This document shows positions 19,015 through 29,996 of a stretch of 64,000 bases of DNA, in pieces. This DNA is from Salipiger sp. H15 (lineage in GTDB: Bacteria; Pseudomonadota; Alphaproteobacteria; Rhodobacterales; Rhodobacteraceae), in assembly GCF_040409955.1 (NCBI RefSeq), contig NZ_CP123385.1, positions 913,501 to 977,500 on the forward strand, written 5' to 3'. The notes below the pieces were generated by a model. The model made no database searches, was not told the DNA's origin, and worked only from the letters and a program-made list of their open reading frames with translations. The first letter of the stretch is position 1. Each line of letters opens with the position of its first letter. The position numbers were made by a program, and so were the translations under genes.

Positions 19015-20289
19015 TCAGACGATCCCGCCGCCAGCGCCACTCACTTCCGGCCGTTCCGAGGCGACCTTGGCACGATAGGCCGACGCCCGGTAGGTCGCGA
19101 CAGGGTCGATCGCCGCCCCGGCCTCAAGCCGTGCCATGGCGAGGATCGGCTCGACGTCGATGCGGTAAGCGGCCTTCAGCGTCGCCGCACCCATGAGCGC
19201 ATCGTTCTCCTCCTGGAAGCCTTTCAGCGCCTGGCGGTCCACCAGCAGGGCCTGCGCATAGGCGCGCCGCACCTCGTTCGCCGACGACATCAGGCTCTCG
19301 ATCGGGTCCGTCACGTTGTGCGACTGGTCGAGCATGTGCGCCGGCGCGAAGCCTTCCTTGCCCTCGGCCGCCACCAGTTCGTTGAACACGAGGAAGAGCC
19401 GGAACGGGTCAATGCTGCCGGTGTCGAGATCATCGTCGCCGTACTTGCTGTCGTTGAAGTGGAAACCGCCGAGCTTTCCGAACTGGATCAGCCGCGCCAC
19501 GATCATCTCGATATTGGTGTTGGGCGCGTGGTGGCCGAGGTCGACGAGGCAGAAGGCGCGCTCTCCGAGCTCTTTCGCGATCAGGTAGTTCGTGCCCCAG
19601 TCCTGCACGACGGTGGAGTAGAAGGCGGGCTCGAACATCTTGTGCTCGGAGAAGAGCCGCCAATCTCCGGGCAGGCCCTTGTAGATCTCCTGCATGGAGG
19701 AAAGGTACCGCTCGAACTGCGCGGTCAGGTCGGTCTGGCCGGGGAAGTTCGAGCCGTCGCCGATCCACACCGTCAGGGCTTTGGAGCCCAGTTTCGAGCC
19801 GATTTCGATGCATTCGAGGTTGTGCTCGACTGCCTGCGCCCGCACCGCCGGATCGGTGTGCGAGAGCGAGCCGTACTTGTAGCTGAGCTTCTGCCCCGGC
19901 TGGTCCTGGAAGGTGTTCGAGTTCATTGCGTCGAAGCCAAGCCCGAGCGACGCCGCCTTTTCCAGCAGCGCCGCGGGGTCCTCTTTGTCCCAGGGAATGT
20001 GCAGCGAGACGGTGGGCGTCGCGGCGGTGAGCTGGTGGATCACGCCGCAATCGTCGAGCTTGTCGAAGATGCCGCGCGGCTCGCCACCGCCGGGAAAACG
20101 GGCGAAGCGGGTGCCGCCGGTGCCCACGCCCCAGCTCGGCACGGCGACGCCGTAAGAGCCGACCTTGCGCTTTATAGTGTCGATATCGATGCCGCGGCGG
20201 GCAAGTTGCGCGCCCAGCATCTCGTAGTCGAACCGGAGCGCCTCGGCGCGCGCCGCGTTCTGCGCGGCAATGAGTTCGCTGTCGATCAT
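19015..20289 (-). CDS. rhaI: L-rhamnose isomerase, RhaI (Pseudomonas/Rhizobium type)
   Basis: The 424-residue xylose-isomerase-like TIM barrel converts L-rhamnose to L-rhamnulose. Metal-binding and active-site segments include SEHKMFEPAFYS, CLVDLGHHAPNTNIE and FHFNDSKYGDDDLDTGSID, as in the RhaI class that differs from E. coli RhaA. The start at MIDSELIAAQ (20289) has a GGGAGGA ribosome site; codons upstream lie in the rhaD-rhaI spacer. It follows rhaD by 76 bases and ends at a strong terminator. It works with RhaK and RhaD in the cytoplasm. Confidence 0.92.
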   Translation of the reverse strand: MIDSELIAAQNAARAEALRFDYEMLGAQLARRGIDIDTIKRKVGSYGVAVPSWGVGTGGTRFARFPGGGEPRGIFDKLDDCGVIHQLTAATPTVSLHIPWDKEDPAALLEKAASLGLGFDAMNSNTFQDQPGQKLSYKYGSLSHTDPAVRAQAVEHNLECIEIGSKLGSKALTVWIGDGSNFPGQTDLTAQFERYLSSMQEIYKGLPGDWRLFSEHKMFEPAFYSTVVQDWGTNYLIAKELGERAFCLVDLGHHAPNTNIEMIVARLIQFGKLGGFHFNDSKYGDDDLDTGSIDPFRLFLVFNELVAAEGKEGFAPAHMLDQSHNVTDPIESLMSSANEVRRAYAQALLVDRQALKGFQEENDALMGAATLKAAYRIDVEPILAMARLEAGAAIDPVATYRASAYRAKVASERPEVSGAGGGIV

Positions 20290-20365
20290 GAAATCCTCCC
20301 GTGCCGCCTCGAGCGGGCGGCGTGAAAAAGGCGGCGCGAGGGACCCGCGCCGCCGGAACAGAGAC

Positions 20366-22465
<2,100 letters not shown>

Positions 22466-22559
22466 GGTGTTCCTCCATTGTCGCGGTCCGGAATGGCCGC
22501 CTCCTCGCCGTGAAAGCTGCGGCTGGACCCGCGATCTGTCAACCAGAAACGATCATAAC

Positions 22560-22606
22560 CAATCATGCGGCGGTGCAGCATGATTGAAAATGAAAAAACA
22601 TGATTG
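22560..22606. promoter_or_regulatory. Three-copy RhaR operator array, 20-base spacing
   Basis: CAATCATG (22560-22567) is followed by CATGATTG (22579-22586) and CATGATTG (22599-22606); the first is the inverse of the other two. Start-to-start spacing is 19-20 bases, about two helical turns, so all copies face one side of the DNA. DeoR-family repressors bind repeated elements in such divergent promoters. The block can control both rhaDI and rhaRSTPQUK. Confidence 0.6.
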
Positions 22607-22651
22607 ACTTGAATCGGGATTCGTCCAATCTGGACCGAACGGGAGGACCAG

Positions 22652-23452
22652 ATGCACGAAACGGAACGCCACAGGATCATTCTTTCCGCCGTCCAGGAGC
22701 GGCCGATCGTGACGGTTTCCGAACTCGTTGCGCTGACCGGCACCTCCGAGGCGACGATCCGGCGCGACATCGCCACGCTGCATGGCGCCAAGCGTCTGCG
22801 CCGGGTGCGCGGCGGCGCCGAGGCGCTGACCCCGCCGCCGCTGCCGGGGCTCGCCGGCCGGCCCTTCGCGGTGAACCAGGCGATCAACATCGACCAGAAG
22901 CAGGCCATCGCCCGCGAGGCGGTGGCGCTCTGCGACGACGGCGAGGCGATCATCATCAACGGCGGGACGACCACCTTCCAGATGGTGCACCCGCTGGCCA
23001 ACCGCCGGCTGCAGGTGCTGACCAACAGCTTCCCGATCGCCGAGCACCTGCTGAAGAACTCCAAGAACACGGTGATGCTGCCCGGCGGCGCGCTCTACCG
23101 CGAGCAGAACATCATTCTGTCGCCCTTCGCCAACGACATGACCCGGCACTATTATGCCAAGCGCATGTTCATGGGCGCCTATGCGCTGGGGCCGATCGGC
23201 CTGATGGAGGCCGACCCGCTGCTGATCCAGGCCGAGGAAAAGCTCATCGACCAGGCCGACGAGCTGGTCGTGCTGGTCGACAGCTCGAAATTCGACAACC
23301 GCTCGAGCCTGGTGCTCTGCCCGCTCGAGCGCATCGACATCGTCATCACCGATGACGGGATTTCCGACCGCACCGCCTCGATGCTGGAGGCAGCCGAGAT
23401 CCGGCTGATCGTGGCGCAGGTGCGACGGGCGAGGGACGCCGGGGCGGGCTGA
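22652..23452 (+). CDS. rhaR: DeoR-family repressor RhaR
   Basis: The 266-residue protein has an N-terminal DeoR helix-turn-helix (VTVSELVALTGTSEATIRRDIATL, about residues 18-42, then RRVRGGA) and a C-terminal sugar-phosphate isomerase-like sensor domain (INGGTTTFQM, LVDSSKF). It is the first gene of the rha transport operon and divergent from rhaDI; in Rhizobium leguminosarum the same gene negatively regulates rhamnose use. GGGAGGA precedes the ATG by 4 bases. Confidence 0.9.
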   Translation: MHETERHRIILSAVQERPIVTVSELVALTGTSEATIRRDIATLHGAKRLRRVRGGAEALTPPPLPGLAGRPFAVNQAINIDQKQAIAREAVALCDDGEAIIINGGTTTFQMVHPLANRRLQVLTNSFPIAEHLLKNSKNTVMLPGGALYREQNIILSPFANDMTRHYYAKRMFMGAYALGPIGLMEADPLLIQAEEKLIDQADELVVLVDSSKFDNRSSLVLCPLERIDIVITDDGISDRTASMLEAAEIRLIVAQVRRARDAGAG

Positions 23453-23498
23453 CCGCACGGCTCAGAGACGTGAACGCTCATCATTCAGGGAGGATAAC

Positions 23499-24497
23499 AT
23501 GGGCATTACGAGAAGACTTTTCGGAGGCTGCGCGCTCGCCGCGGTGATGCTGGCCGGCGGTGCCGCACAGGCGCAGGACAACGTCCGCATCGCGCTGGTG
23601 GTCAAGGCGCTCGGCATCGGCTTCTTCGAGGCCGCCGCCAAGGGCGCCGAGGAAGCCGCCAAGGAGCTGGGCAATGTCGAGGTGATCTACACCGGCCCGA
23701 CCGACACCACCGCCGAGGGCCAGATCGAGGTCATCAACTCGCTGATCGCGCAGAACGTCGACGCCATCGCCGTCTCGGCCAATGACACCGACGCGCTGGT
23801 GCCGGCGCTGAAGAAGGCGATGCAGCGCGGCATCACCGTGATCTCCTGGGACAGCGGCGTCGCCCCCGAGGGCCGTCAGCTGCACCTCAACCCCTCGTCC
23901 AACCCGCTCATCGGCAACATGATCATCAAGCTCGCCGCCGACAACCTGCCCGAGGGCGGCAAGGTCGCGGTGCTCTCGGCCACCACCACCTCGACGAACC
24001 AGAACACCTGGATCGACGAGATGAACAAGGTGATGGGCAACTACCCGGGCATCGAGGTGGTGGGCACGGTCTACGGTGATGACCTCGCCGACAAGTCCTA
24101 CCGCGAGGCGCAGGGCCTGATGCAGACCTACCCGGACCTCGACGCGATCATCGCGCCGACCTCGGTGGGCATCGTCGCCGCCGCCCGCGCCGTCGAGGAC
24201 GCCGGCAAGGTGGGGCAGGTGAACGTGACCGGGCTCGGCCTGCCGTCCGAGATGGCCGGCGCGATCGAGAGCGGCGCGTCGAAGAGCTTTGCCATCTGGA
24301 ACCCGATCGACCTTGGCTACTCGGCCACCTACCTCGCCTACGAGCTGGCCACCGGCGCCGCCGAGGCCGCCCCGGGCGCCGAGATCCCGATGGGCCGCAT
24401 GGGCAAGCTGACCCTCGACGACAACAACGAGGGCGCGATGGCCGATCCCTTCGTCTACGACGCCAGCAACATCGACGAGTTCAAGAGCATCTTCTGA
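23499..24497 (+). CDS. rhaS: Periplasmic L-rhamnose-binding protein RhaS
   Basis: The 332-residue protein has a signal peptide (MGITRRLFGGCALAAVMLAGGAAQA, cleavage near residue 25) and a type I periplasmic-binding fold (VRIALVVKALGIGFFEAAAKGA; SVSANDTDALVPALKKA-like segment). Its place between rhaR and rhaT is that of the rhizobial rhamnose-binding protein. Note that the E. coli gene called rhaS is an unrelated regulator. A strong hairpin follows the stop codon. Confidence 0.9.
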   Translation: MGITRRLFGGCALAAVMLAGGAAQAQDNVRIALVVKALGIGFFEAAAKGAEEAAKELGNVEVIYTGPTDTTAEGQIEVINSLIAQNVDAIAVSANDTDALVPALKKAMQRGITVISWDSGVAPEGRQLHLNPSSNPLIGNMIIKLAADNLPEGGKVAVLSATTTSTNQNTWIDEMNKVMGNYPGIEVVGTVYGDDLADKSYREAQGLMQTYPDLDAIIAPTSVGIVAAARAVEDAGKVGQVNVTGLGLPSEMAGAIESGASKSFAIWNPIDLGYSATYLAYELATGAAEAAPGAEIPMGRMGKLTLDDNNEGAMADPFVYDASNIDEFKSIF

Positions 24498-24514
24498 TCC
24501 GCTCCTGACCTGAG

Positions 24515-24538
24515 CCCCGGCGCGCGTTTGCGCCGGGG
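24515..24538 (+). terminator. Hairpin between rhaS and rhaT
   Basis: CCCCGGCGC (24515-24523) pairs with GCGCCGGGG (24530-24538) over a 6-base loop. No T-run follows, so it probably protects the rhaS message and lets reduced transcription into rhaT, giving more binding protein than ATPase. Confidence 0.65.
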
Positions 24539-24569
24539 TCCCACCCAAACCCAGGCACTGGGGGCCTCG

Positions 24570-26114
24570 ATGCAAGTCAGCCTCACCACCCCGCCCGTCG
24601 CAGCCGCGATGGCCGATGCCGCACCCGTGCTGCGGCTCGAGGGGATCACCAAGACATTCCCGGGGGTGAAGGCCCTCGACGGCGTCACGCTCGAGCTCTA
24701 CCCCGGCCAGGTCACCGCGCTGGTGGGCGAGAACGGTGCGGGCAAGTCGACGATCGTCAAGACGCTGACCGGCATCTACCAGCCCGACGCTGGCACGATC
24801 AGCCTTGCCGGGCAGCCGGTGCAGTTCGCCACCGCGCAGGACGCCACCGCCGCCGGCATCACCGCGATCCACCAGGAGACGGTGCTTTTCGACGAGCTTT
24901 CCGTTGCCGAGAACATCTTCATCGGCCACGCGCCGCGCACCCGCTTCGGGCTGATCGACTGGGCGAAGATGCGCAAGGCCGCGCAGGAAATCCTGGCGCG
25001 CATCGATGCCGACCTCGATCCCGACATGCCGCTGCGCGAGCTCGGCATCGCCTCGAAGCACCTTGTGGCCATCGCCCGTGCGCTTTCGGTCGATGCCCGC
25101 GTCGTCATCATGGACGAGCCCACCGCCGCGCTCTCGCACAAGGAGATCGAGGAGCTTTACGAGCTGGTCGAGCGGCTGCGCGCCGAGGGCCGGGCCATCC
25201 TCTTCATCTCGCACAAGTTCGACGAGATCTTCCGCATCGCCGACCGCTACACCGTCTTCCGCGACGGGCAGCACGTCGGTTCGGGCCTCATCGCCGACGT
25301 CGACGAGGCGGAACTGGTGCGCCTGATGGTCGGCCGCTCCGTCGACCAGATCTTCCCTCAGCGCGCCCACAACATCGGAGACGAGGTGCTGAAGGTCGTG
25401 GGCTACGCCCATCCCACCGAGTTCGACGAGATCAACTTCACCCTGCGCCGCGGCGAGATCCTCGGCTTCTACGGGCTGGTCGGGGCAGGGCGCTCCGAGG
25501 TCATGCAGGCGCTCTTCGGCGTGACGAAACCCTCCAAGGGCGCGGTGCGCATCGACGGCCAGGTGCGGGTGATCCGCTCGCCCGCCGAGGCGGTGAACAA
25601 TGGCATCGTCTACGTGCCCGAGGACCGCGGCCGGCAGGGGGCGGTGATCGGCCTGCCGATCTTCCAGAACGTCACGCTGCCCTCGCTGGCGCAGACCTCG
25701 CGCCACGGCTTCCTGCGGCTTTCCGAGGAATTCGCCCTCGCGCGCGAATATACCGAACGGCTCGACCTGCGCGCCGCCGCGCTCGACCAGGACGTCGGCA
25801 ATCTCTCGGGCGGCAACCAGCAGAAGGTGGTGATCGCCAAGTGGCTGGCGACGAAGCCCAAGGTGATCATCCTCGACGAGCCCACCAAGGGCATCGACAT
25901 CGGCTCCAAGGCGGCGGTGCACGGCTTCATGGCCGAGCTCGCGGCGCAGGGCCTGTCGGTGATCATGGTCAGCTCCGAGATCCCCGAGGTGCTGGGCATG
26001 TCCGACCGCGTCATCGTCATGCGCGAGGGGCTCATCGCCGCCGAGCTCGAGGGCGAGGACCTCACCCCCGAGAACCTCGTGCGCCATGCCGCCGGCATCG
26101 GGGCGCGGCCATGA
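24570..26114 (+). CDS. rhaT: L-rhamnose ABC transporter ATP-binding protein RhaT
   Basis: The 514-residue protein has two ABC ATPase halves. Walker [10 protein letters not shown] lies in the first half with VVIMDEPTAALSH; the second half has [18 protein letters not shown] and VIILDEPTKGID. The ATG at 24570 (MQVSLTT) follows a GGGGG-rich ribosome site; a start 14 codons upstream would fall inside the hairpin's flank and lacks similarity. It energises rhamnose import through RhaP and RhaQ. It is unrelated to the E. coli proton symporter of the same name. Confidence 0.9.
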   Translation: MQVSLTTPPVAAAMADAAPVLRLEGITKTFPGVKALDGVTLELYPGQVTALVGENGAGKSTIVKTLTGIYQPDAGTISLAGQPVQFATAQDATAAGITAIHQETVLFDELSVAENIFIGHAPRTRFGLIDWAKMRKAAQEILARIDADLDPDMPLRELGIASKHLVAIARALSVDARVVIMDEPTAALSHKEIEELYELVERLRAEGRAILFISHKFDEIFRIADRYTVFRDGQHVGSGLIADVDEAELVRLMVGRSVDQIFPQRAHNIGDEVLKVVGYAHPTEFDEINFTLRRGEILGFYGLVGAGRSEVMQALFGVTKPSKGAVRIDGQVRVIRSPAEAVNNGIVYVPEDRGRQGAVIGLPIFQNVTLPSLAQTSRHGFLRLSEEFALAREYTERLDLRAAALDQDVGNLSGGNQQKVVIAKWLATKPKVIILDEPTKGIDIGSKAAVHGFMAELAAQGLSVIMVSSEIPEVLGMSDRVIVMREGLIAAELEGEDLTPENLVRHAAGIGARP

Positions 26115-26130
26115 CCCCGCCGCCTTCATC

Positions 26131-26185
26131 TTTCCCAAAATACTCCGGGGGTGAATTCGCGCAGCGAAGAGGGGGCAGCGCCCCC
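26131..26185. repeat. REP-like intergenic element
   Basis: The spacer between rhaT and rhaP contains TTTCCCAAAATACTCC followed by two small hairpins, TTCGC/GCGAA (26156-26168) and GGGGGC/GCCCCC (26171-26185). I recall this composite as a dispersed intergenic element in many Rhodobacteraceae genomes. Only one copy was noticed in this window. Confidence 0.55.
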
Positions 26186-26214
26186 AACACCCCTCCGGCA
26201 CAGGGAGCCGCCCG

Positions 26215-27195
26215 ATGAGATCCTTCCTGAAATCCCGCGAGGCGATCCTCTCGGCCGCGATCCTCGTTCTGCTCGCGCTGATCGCCAGCCGCTTCCCGGC
26301 CTTCGTCGCCCCTGCCAACCTCGCCCGGGTCTTCACCGACACCTCGCCGCTGATCCTGCTTGCGCTGGGGCAGACCGTGGTGATCCTCACCCGCTGCATC
26401 GACCTCTCGGTCGCGGCGAACCTCGCGCTGACCGGCATGGTCTGCGCCATGCTGAACGCGGCGCACCCGGGCGTGCCGGTGGCGGTGATCCTCGCGCTCG
26501 CCCTCGCCATGGGCGCGGTCATGGGGATGATCAACGGGCTGATGGTCTGGAAGCTGAAGATCCCGCCCATCGTCGTGACGCTCGGCACGATGACCATCTA
26601 CCGCGGCATCATCTTCGTCATTTCGGGTGGCGCCTGGGTCAATGCGCACGAGATGAGCCATGCCTTCACCGGCTTCCCGCGCGCGAGCCTTCTCGGCCTG
26701 CCGGTGCTGGCCTGGATCGCCATCCTCGTGACCGGGCTCTTCTTCCTCGCCATCGCCCGCACCCCGCTCGGCCGTGCCTTCTACGCCGTGGGCGGCAACC
26801 CGCACGCGGCGGTCTACACCGGCATCGACGTGGGCCGCACCCAGTTCATGGCCTTCACCATCTCCGGCATGCTGGCGGGTCTCACCGGCTATCTCTGGGT
26901 CGCCCGCTACTCGGTGGCCTATGTCGACATCGCCGGCGGCTTCGAGCTCGAGGTCGTGGCGGCCTGCGTCATCGGTGGCATCTCGATCGCCGGCGGGGCA
27001 GGGACCATCCTCGGCACGCTGCTCGGCGCGCTCTTCCTCGGCATCGTCAAGAACGCCCTGCCGGTGGTCGACATCTCGCCCTTCTGGCAGCTCGCCATCT
27101 CGGGCACGGCGATCATCGTCGCGGTGGCCTTCAACACCCGTTCCGGCCGCAGCAAGGGCCGCATCATCCTCAAGCGCGCGGAGGGCCACGCATGA
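26215..27195 (+). CDS. rhaP: L-rhamnose ABC transporter permease RhaP
   Basis: The 326-residue permease of the CUT2 family has the hallmark [16 protein letters not shown] and a C-terminal [19 protein letters not shown]. It forms the membrane channel with RhaQ. The stop overlaps the rhaQ start by 4 bases. About 100 bases, mostly a REP-like element, separate it from rhaT. Confidence 0.9.
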   Translation: MRSFLKSREAILSAAILVLLALIASRFPAFVAPANLARVFTDTSPLILLALGQTVVILTRCIDLSVAANLALTGMVCAMLNAAHPGVPVAVILALALAMGAVMGMINGLMVWKLKIPPIVVTLGTMTIYRGIIFVISGGAWVNAHEMSHAFTGFPRASLLGLPVLAWIAILVTGLFFLAIARTPLGRAFYAVGGNPHAAVYTGIDVGRTQFMAFTISGMLAGLTGYLWVARYSVAYVDIAGGFELEVVAACVIGGISIAGGAGTILGTLLGALFLGIVKNALPVVDISPFWQLAISGTAIIVAVAFNTRSGRSKGRIILKRAEGHA

Positions 27196-28193
27196 CCGAC
27201 ACCGCCACCCACGGCCAGGCCCCGCGCCGCATCCCCGACCGGCTGCAGGGCCCCGGTGCGCGGCTCTTGAAAAGCTGGGAGCTGCTGCTCTTCGTCGTCG
27301 CCGCGGCGATCTTCATCGCCAACAGCTTCGCCTCGCCCTATTTCCTCGACGCCTGGAACCTCAGCGACGCGACCTTCAACTTCACGGAAAAGGCGATGAT
27401 CGCCTTTGCCATGGCGCTGCTGATCATCAGCGGCGAGATCGACCTCTCGGTCGCCTCGATCATCGCGCTCGCCTCGACCGCCATGGGCGCGGCGGTGCAA
27501 TACGGCGCGGGCACGCCCGAGCTGGTGCTGATCGGCCTTGCCACGGGTCTGCTCTGCGGCGCCTTCAACGCCGTGCTGGTGACCAAGATGGGCCTGCCGT
27601 CGATCGTGGTGACCATCGGCACGATGAGCCTCTTCCGCGGCATTTCCTACATCGTGCTCGGCGACGGGGCCTACCGCGGCTACCCGGCGGACTTCGCCTA
27701 TTTCGGGCAGGGCTACGTGTTCTGGGTCATCTCCTTCGAGTTCGTGCTCTTCGCGCTGCTCGCGGTGCTCTACTACATCCTGCTGCACCGGACCAACTTC
27801 GGCCGCATGGTCTATGCGATCGGCAACAACGCCACCGCTGCCAGCTTCTCGGGCATCCGGGTGGCGCGGGTGAAGTTCATCCTCTTCCTGCTCACCGGGC
27901 TCATGTCGGGGATCGCCGCGATCTGCCTGACCTCGCGGCTCGGCTCGACGCGGCCCTCCATCGCCTTCGGCTGGGAGCTCGAGGTGGTGACCATGGTCGT
28001 CCTCGGCGGCGTGTCGATCCTCGGCGGCTCGGGCTCGATCCCCGGCGTGGTGATCGCCGCCTTCGTCATGGGGCTGGTGACTTTCGGGCTGGGCCTGCTG
28101 AACGTGCCGGGCATCGTCATGTCGATCTTCATCGGCTTCCTGCTGATAGGGGTGATCGCCCTGCCGCGGCTCTGGGCGATGTGGAGGCATTGA
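27192..28193 (+). CDS. rhaQ: L-rhamnose ABC transporter permease RhaQ
   Basis: The 333-residue permease starts at an ATG overlapping the rhaP stop. It has [17 protein letters not shown], the CUT2 signature, and [21 protein letters not shown] near the C-terminus; about 25 polar residues precede the first membrane segment. It partners RhaP. Its stop shares one base with the rhaU ATG. Confidence 0.9.
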   Translation: MTDTATHGQAPRRIPDRLQGPGARLLKSWELLLFVVAAAIFIANSFASPYFLDAWNLSDATFNFTEKAMIAFAMALLIISGEIDLSVASIIALASTAMGAAVQYGAGTPELVLIGLATGLLCGAFNAVLVTKMGLPSIVVTIGTMSLFRGISYIVLGDGAYRGYPADFAYFGQGYVFWVISFEFVLFALLAVLYYILLHRTNFGRMVYAIGNNATAASFSGIRVARVKFILFLLTGLMSGIAAICLTSRLGSTRPSIAFGWELEVVTMVVLGGVSILGGSGSIPGVVIAAFVMGLVTFGLGLLNVPGIVMSIFIGFLLIGVIALPRLWAMWRH

Positions 28194-28507
28194 TGGAGAA
28201 ATACGCCTTCCGCATGGAGCTGAACCCCGGCTGCGCCGAAGAGTACAGGCGCCGCCACGACGCGATCTGGCCCGAGCTGGTCACGCTGCTGAAGGAGGCC
28301 GGGGTCGAGGATTACTCGATCCACCTCGACGCCGAGACGAACCACCTCTTCGGCGTGCTCTGGCGGCGCGAGGACCATGGCATGGACGCGCTGCCGCGCA
28401 CCGAGGTCATGCAGCGCTGGTGGGCGCACATGGCCGACATCATGCGCACCCACCCGGACAACGCGCCGGTGGCCGTGCCGCTCGTGCCGATGTTTCACAT
28501 GAAATGA
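28193..28507 (+). CDS. rhaU: L-rhamnose mutarotase RhaU
   Basis: The 104-residue protein matches the small RhaM/RhaU mutarotases, which interconvert the alpha and beta anomers of L-rhamnose. The N-terminus ([27 protein letters not shown]) carries the conserved active-site histidine (H22), and the C-terminal PLVPMFHMK is characteristic. It starts on the last base of the rhaQ stop and ends 7 bases before rhaK. Confidence 0.92.
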   Translation: MEKYAFRMELNPGCAEEYRRRHDAIWPELVTLLKEAGVEDYSIHLDAETNHLFGVLWRREDHGMDALPRTEVMQRWWAHMADIMRTHPDNAPVAVPLVPMFHMK

Positions 28508-28514
28508 GCCTGCC

Positions 28515-29930
28515 ATGACCCCGCCGCCCCGCCCGAACCCCCGTCACGTCGCCGTCTGGGACATTGGCAAGACCAACGCCAAGATTGCGGTCGTGGACAT
28601 GTCCACCATGACCGAGATCGGCGTGCGCACCCGCCCGAAGGCGGTGCTGCGGGACGGGGCCTATCCGCATTACGACATCGACGGGCTGTGGGAATTCCTC
28701 ATGGAGGGGCTGGCCGCGCTGCAGGCCGAGCACGGGATCGACGCGATCAGCATCACCACCCATGGCGCGTCGGTCGTCCTGCTCGATGGGGCGGGGGAGC
28801 TTGCCTGCCCGGTGCTGGATTACGAGCACGACGGGCCGGACCGGCTGGCCGCGACCTATGACGCGATCCGCCCGGAGTTTGCCCTGACCGGCTCGCCGCG
28901 CCTGCCGATGGGGCTGAACGTCGGGGCGCAGCTGCACTGGCTTCTGGAAACGCAGGAGGGGCTGCGCGCGCGGCTGGCGCAGGTGGTGACCTACCCGCAG
29001 TACTGGTCCGGTCGCCTCACCGGGCACTTCGGTTGCGAATACACCTCGCTCGGCTGCCACACCGATCTCTGGCTGCCGCGCGAGGGGGGCTTCTCGCCGC
29101 TGGTGGCCGCTTTGGGGCTCGAGGGCAAGATGGCGCCGCTCGCCCATGCCGGCGACGTGGCGGGCGCGCTGCTGCCGCAGATCGCCGCGCGCACGGGCGT
29201 TGCGCCCGATACCCCGGTGCTCTCGGGCATCCACGATTCCAACGCCTCGCTGCTGCCGCATCTCAAGGCGCTGCCGCAGCCCTTCGCGGTGGTCTCGACC
29301 GGCACCTGGGTGATCTCGATGGCGGTGGGCGGCGCGCAGGTCGCGCTGGATCCGGCGCGCGACCTGCTGATCAACGTCAACGCGCTTGGCGGGCCGACGC
29401 CCTCGGCGCGGTTCATGGGCGGGCGCGAATACGAGATGCTGAAGCCCGAGACCGGCCCGCATTCAGAGCGCGACGTGGGTGCCGTTCTGGAACGACGCGC
29501 CATGCTGCTGCCCTCGGTCGAGACCTCCTCCGGCCCCTTCCCGGGCCGGCACGGCGACTGGACCGAGGCACTGTCGCCCGGCGAGAAATCCGTGGCGCTG
29601 GCCTTCTACCTCGGGCTGATGACCGCCGAGTGCCTGTCGCTGATCGGGGCCGAGGGGCCGGTTGTGGTCGAGGGGCCCTTTGCCCGCAACGCGCTGCTGC
29701 TCGACATGCTGGCCGCCGCGACCGGGCGCGAGGTCTTCTGTTCCGCCTCGGCCACCGGCACCAGCCTCGGCGCCGCGCTGCTCGCGGTGCAGGAGGCCCC
29801 GGCCAGCGCGGTGCAGCGACACGCGCGAGGCGGCGACCCCGCCGCGCTCGAGGATTACGCAGCGGCATGGCGCGCCGCGGTGCGGCGTGATCCCTCCGAG
29901 GGGTCTTTCGCCCGCCGCGCAAACGGCTAG
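28515..29930 (+). CDS. rhaK: Rhamnulose kinase RhaK (FGGY family)
   Basis: The 471-residue FGGY carbohydrate kinase phosphorylates L-rhamnulose. The phosphate-1 loop VAVWDIGKTNAKIAVV lies at about residues 10-25 and the adenosine-side STGTWVIS near 258-265. In R. leguminosarum RhaK is needed for rhamnose transport as well as phosphorylation, so the kinase may also tune the ABC importer here. Its product is cleaved by RhaD, encoded divergently. Confidence 0.9.
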   Translation: MTPPPRPNPRHVAVWDIGKTNAKIAVVDMSTMTEIGVRTRPKAVLRDGAYPHYDIDGLWEFLMEGLAALQAEHGIDAISITTHGASVVLLDGAGELACPVLDYEHDGPDRLAATYDAIRPEFALTGSPRLPMGLNVGAQLHWLLETQEGLRARLAQVVTYPQYWSGRLTGHFGCEYTSLGCHTDLWLPREGGFSPLVAALGLEGKMAPLAHAGDVAGALLPQIAARTGVAPDTPVLSGIHDSNASLLPHLKALPQPFAVVSTGTWVISMAVGGAQVALDPARDLLINVNALGGPTPSARFMGGREYEMLKPETGPHSERDVGAVLERRAMLLPSVETSSGPFPGRHGDWTEALSPGEKSVALAFYLGLMTAECLSLIGAEGPVVVEGPFARNALLLDMLAAATGREVFCSASATGTSLGAALLAVQEAPASAVQRHARGGDPAALEDYAAAWRAAVRRDPSEGSFARRANG

Positions 29931-29996
29931 GGTGCGCGCAAGCGAGGCGTCTTTCGCCCAGCCATGCGCGATTTCCCGAATTCGAGAGGTTTTCCC

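Noticed and set aside
23481..26597. Minus-strand open frame of about 1038 codons opposite rhaS and rhaT
   Set aside because: It is an antisense shadow with low-complexity D/H/R/G composition; the plus-strand genes have complete motifs.
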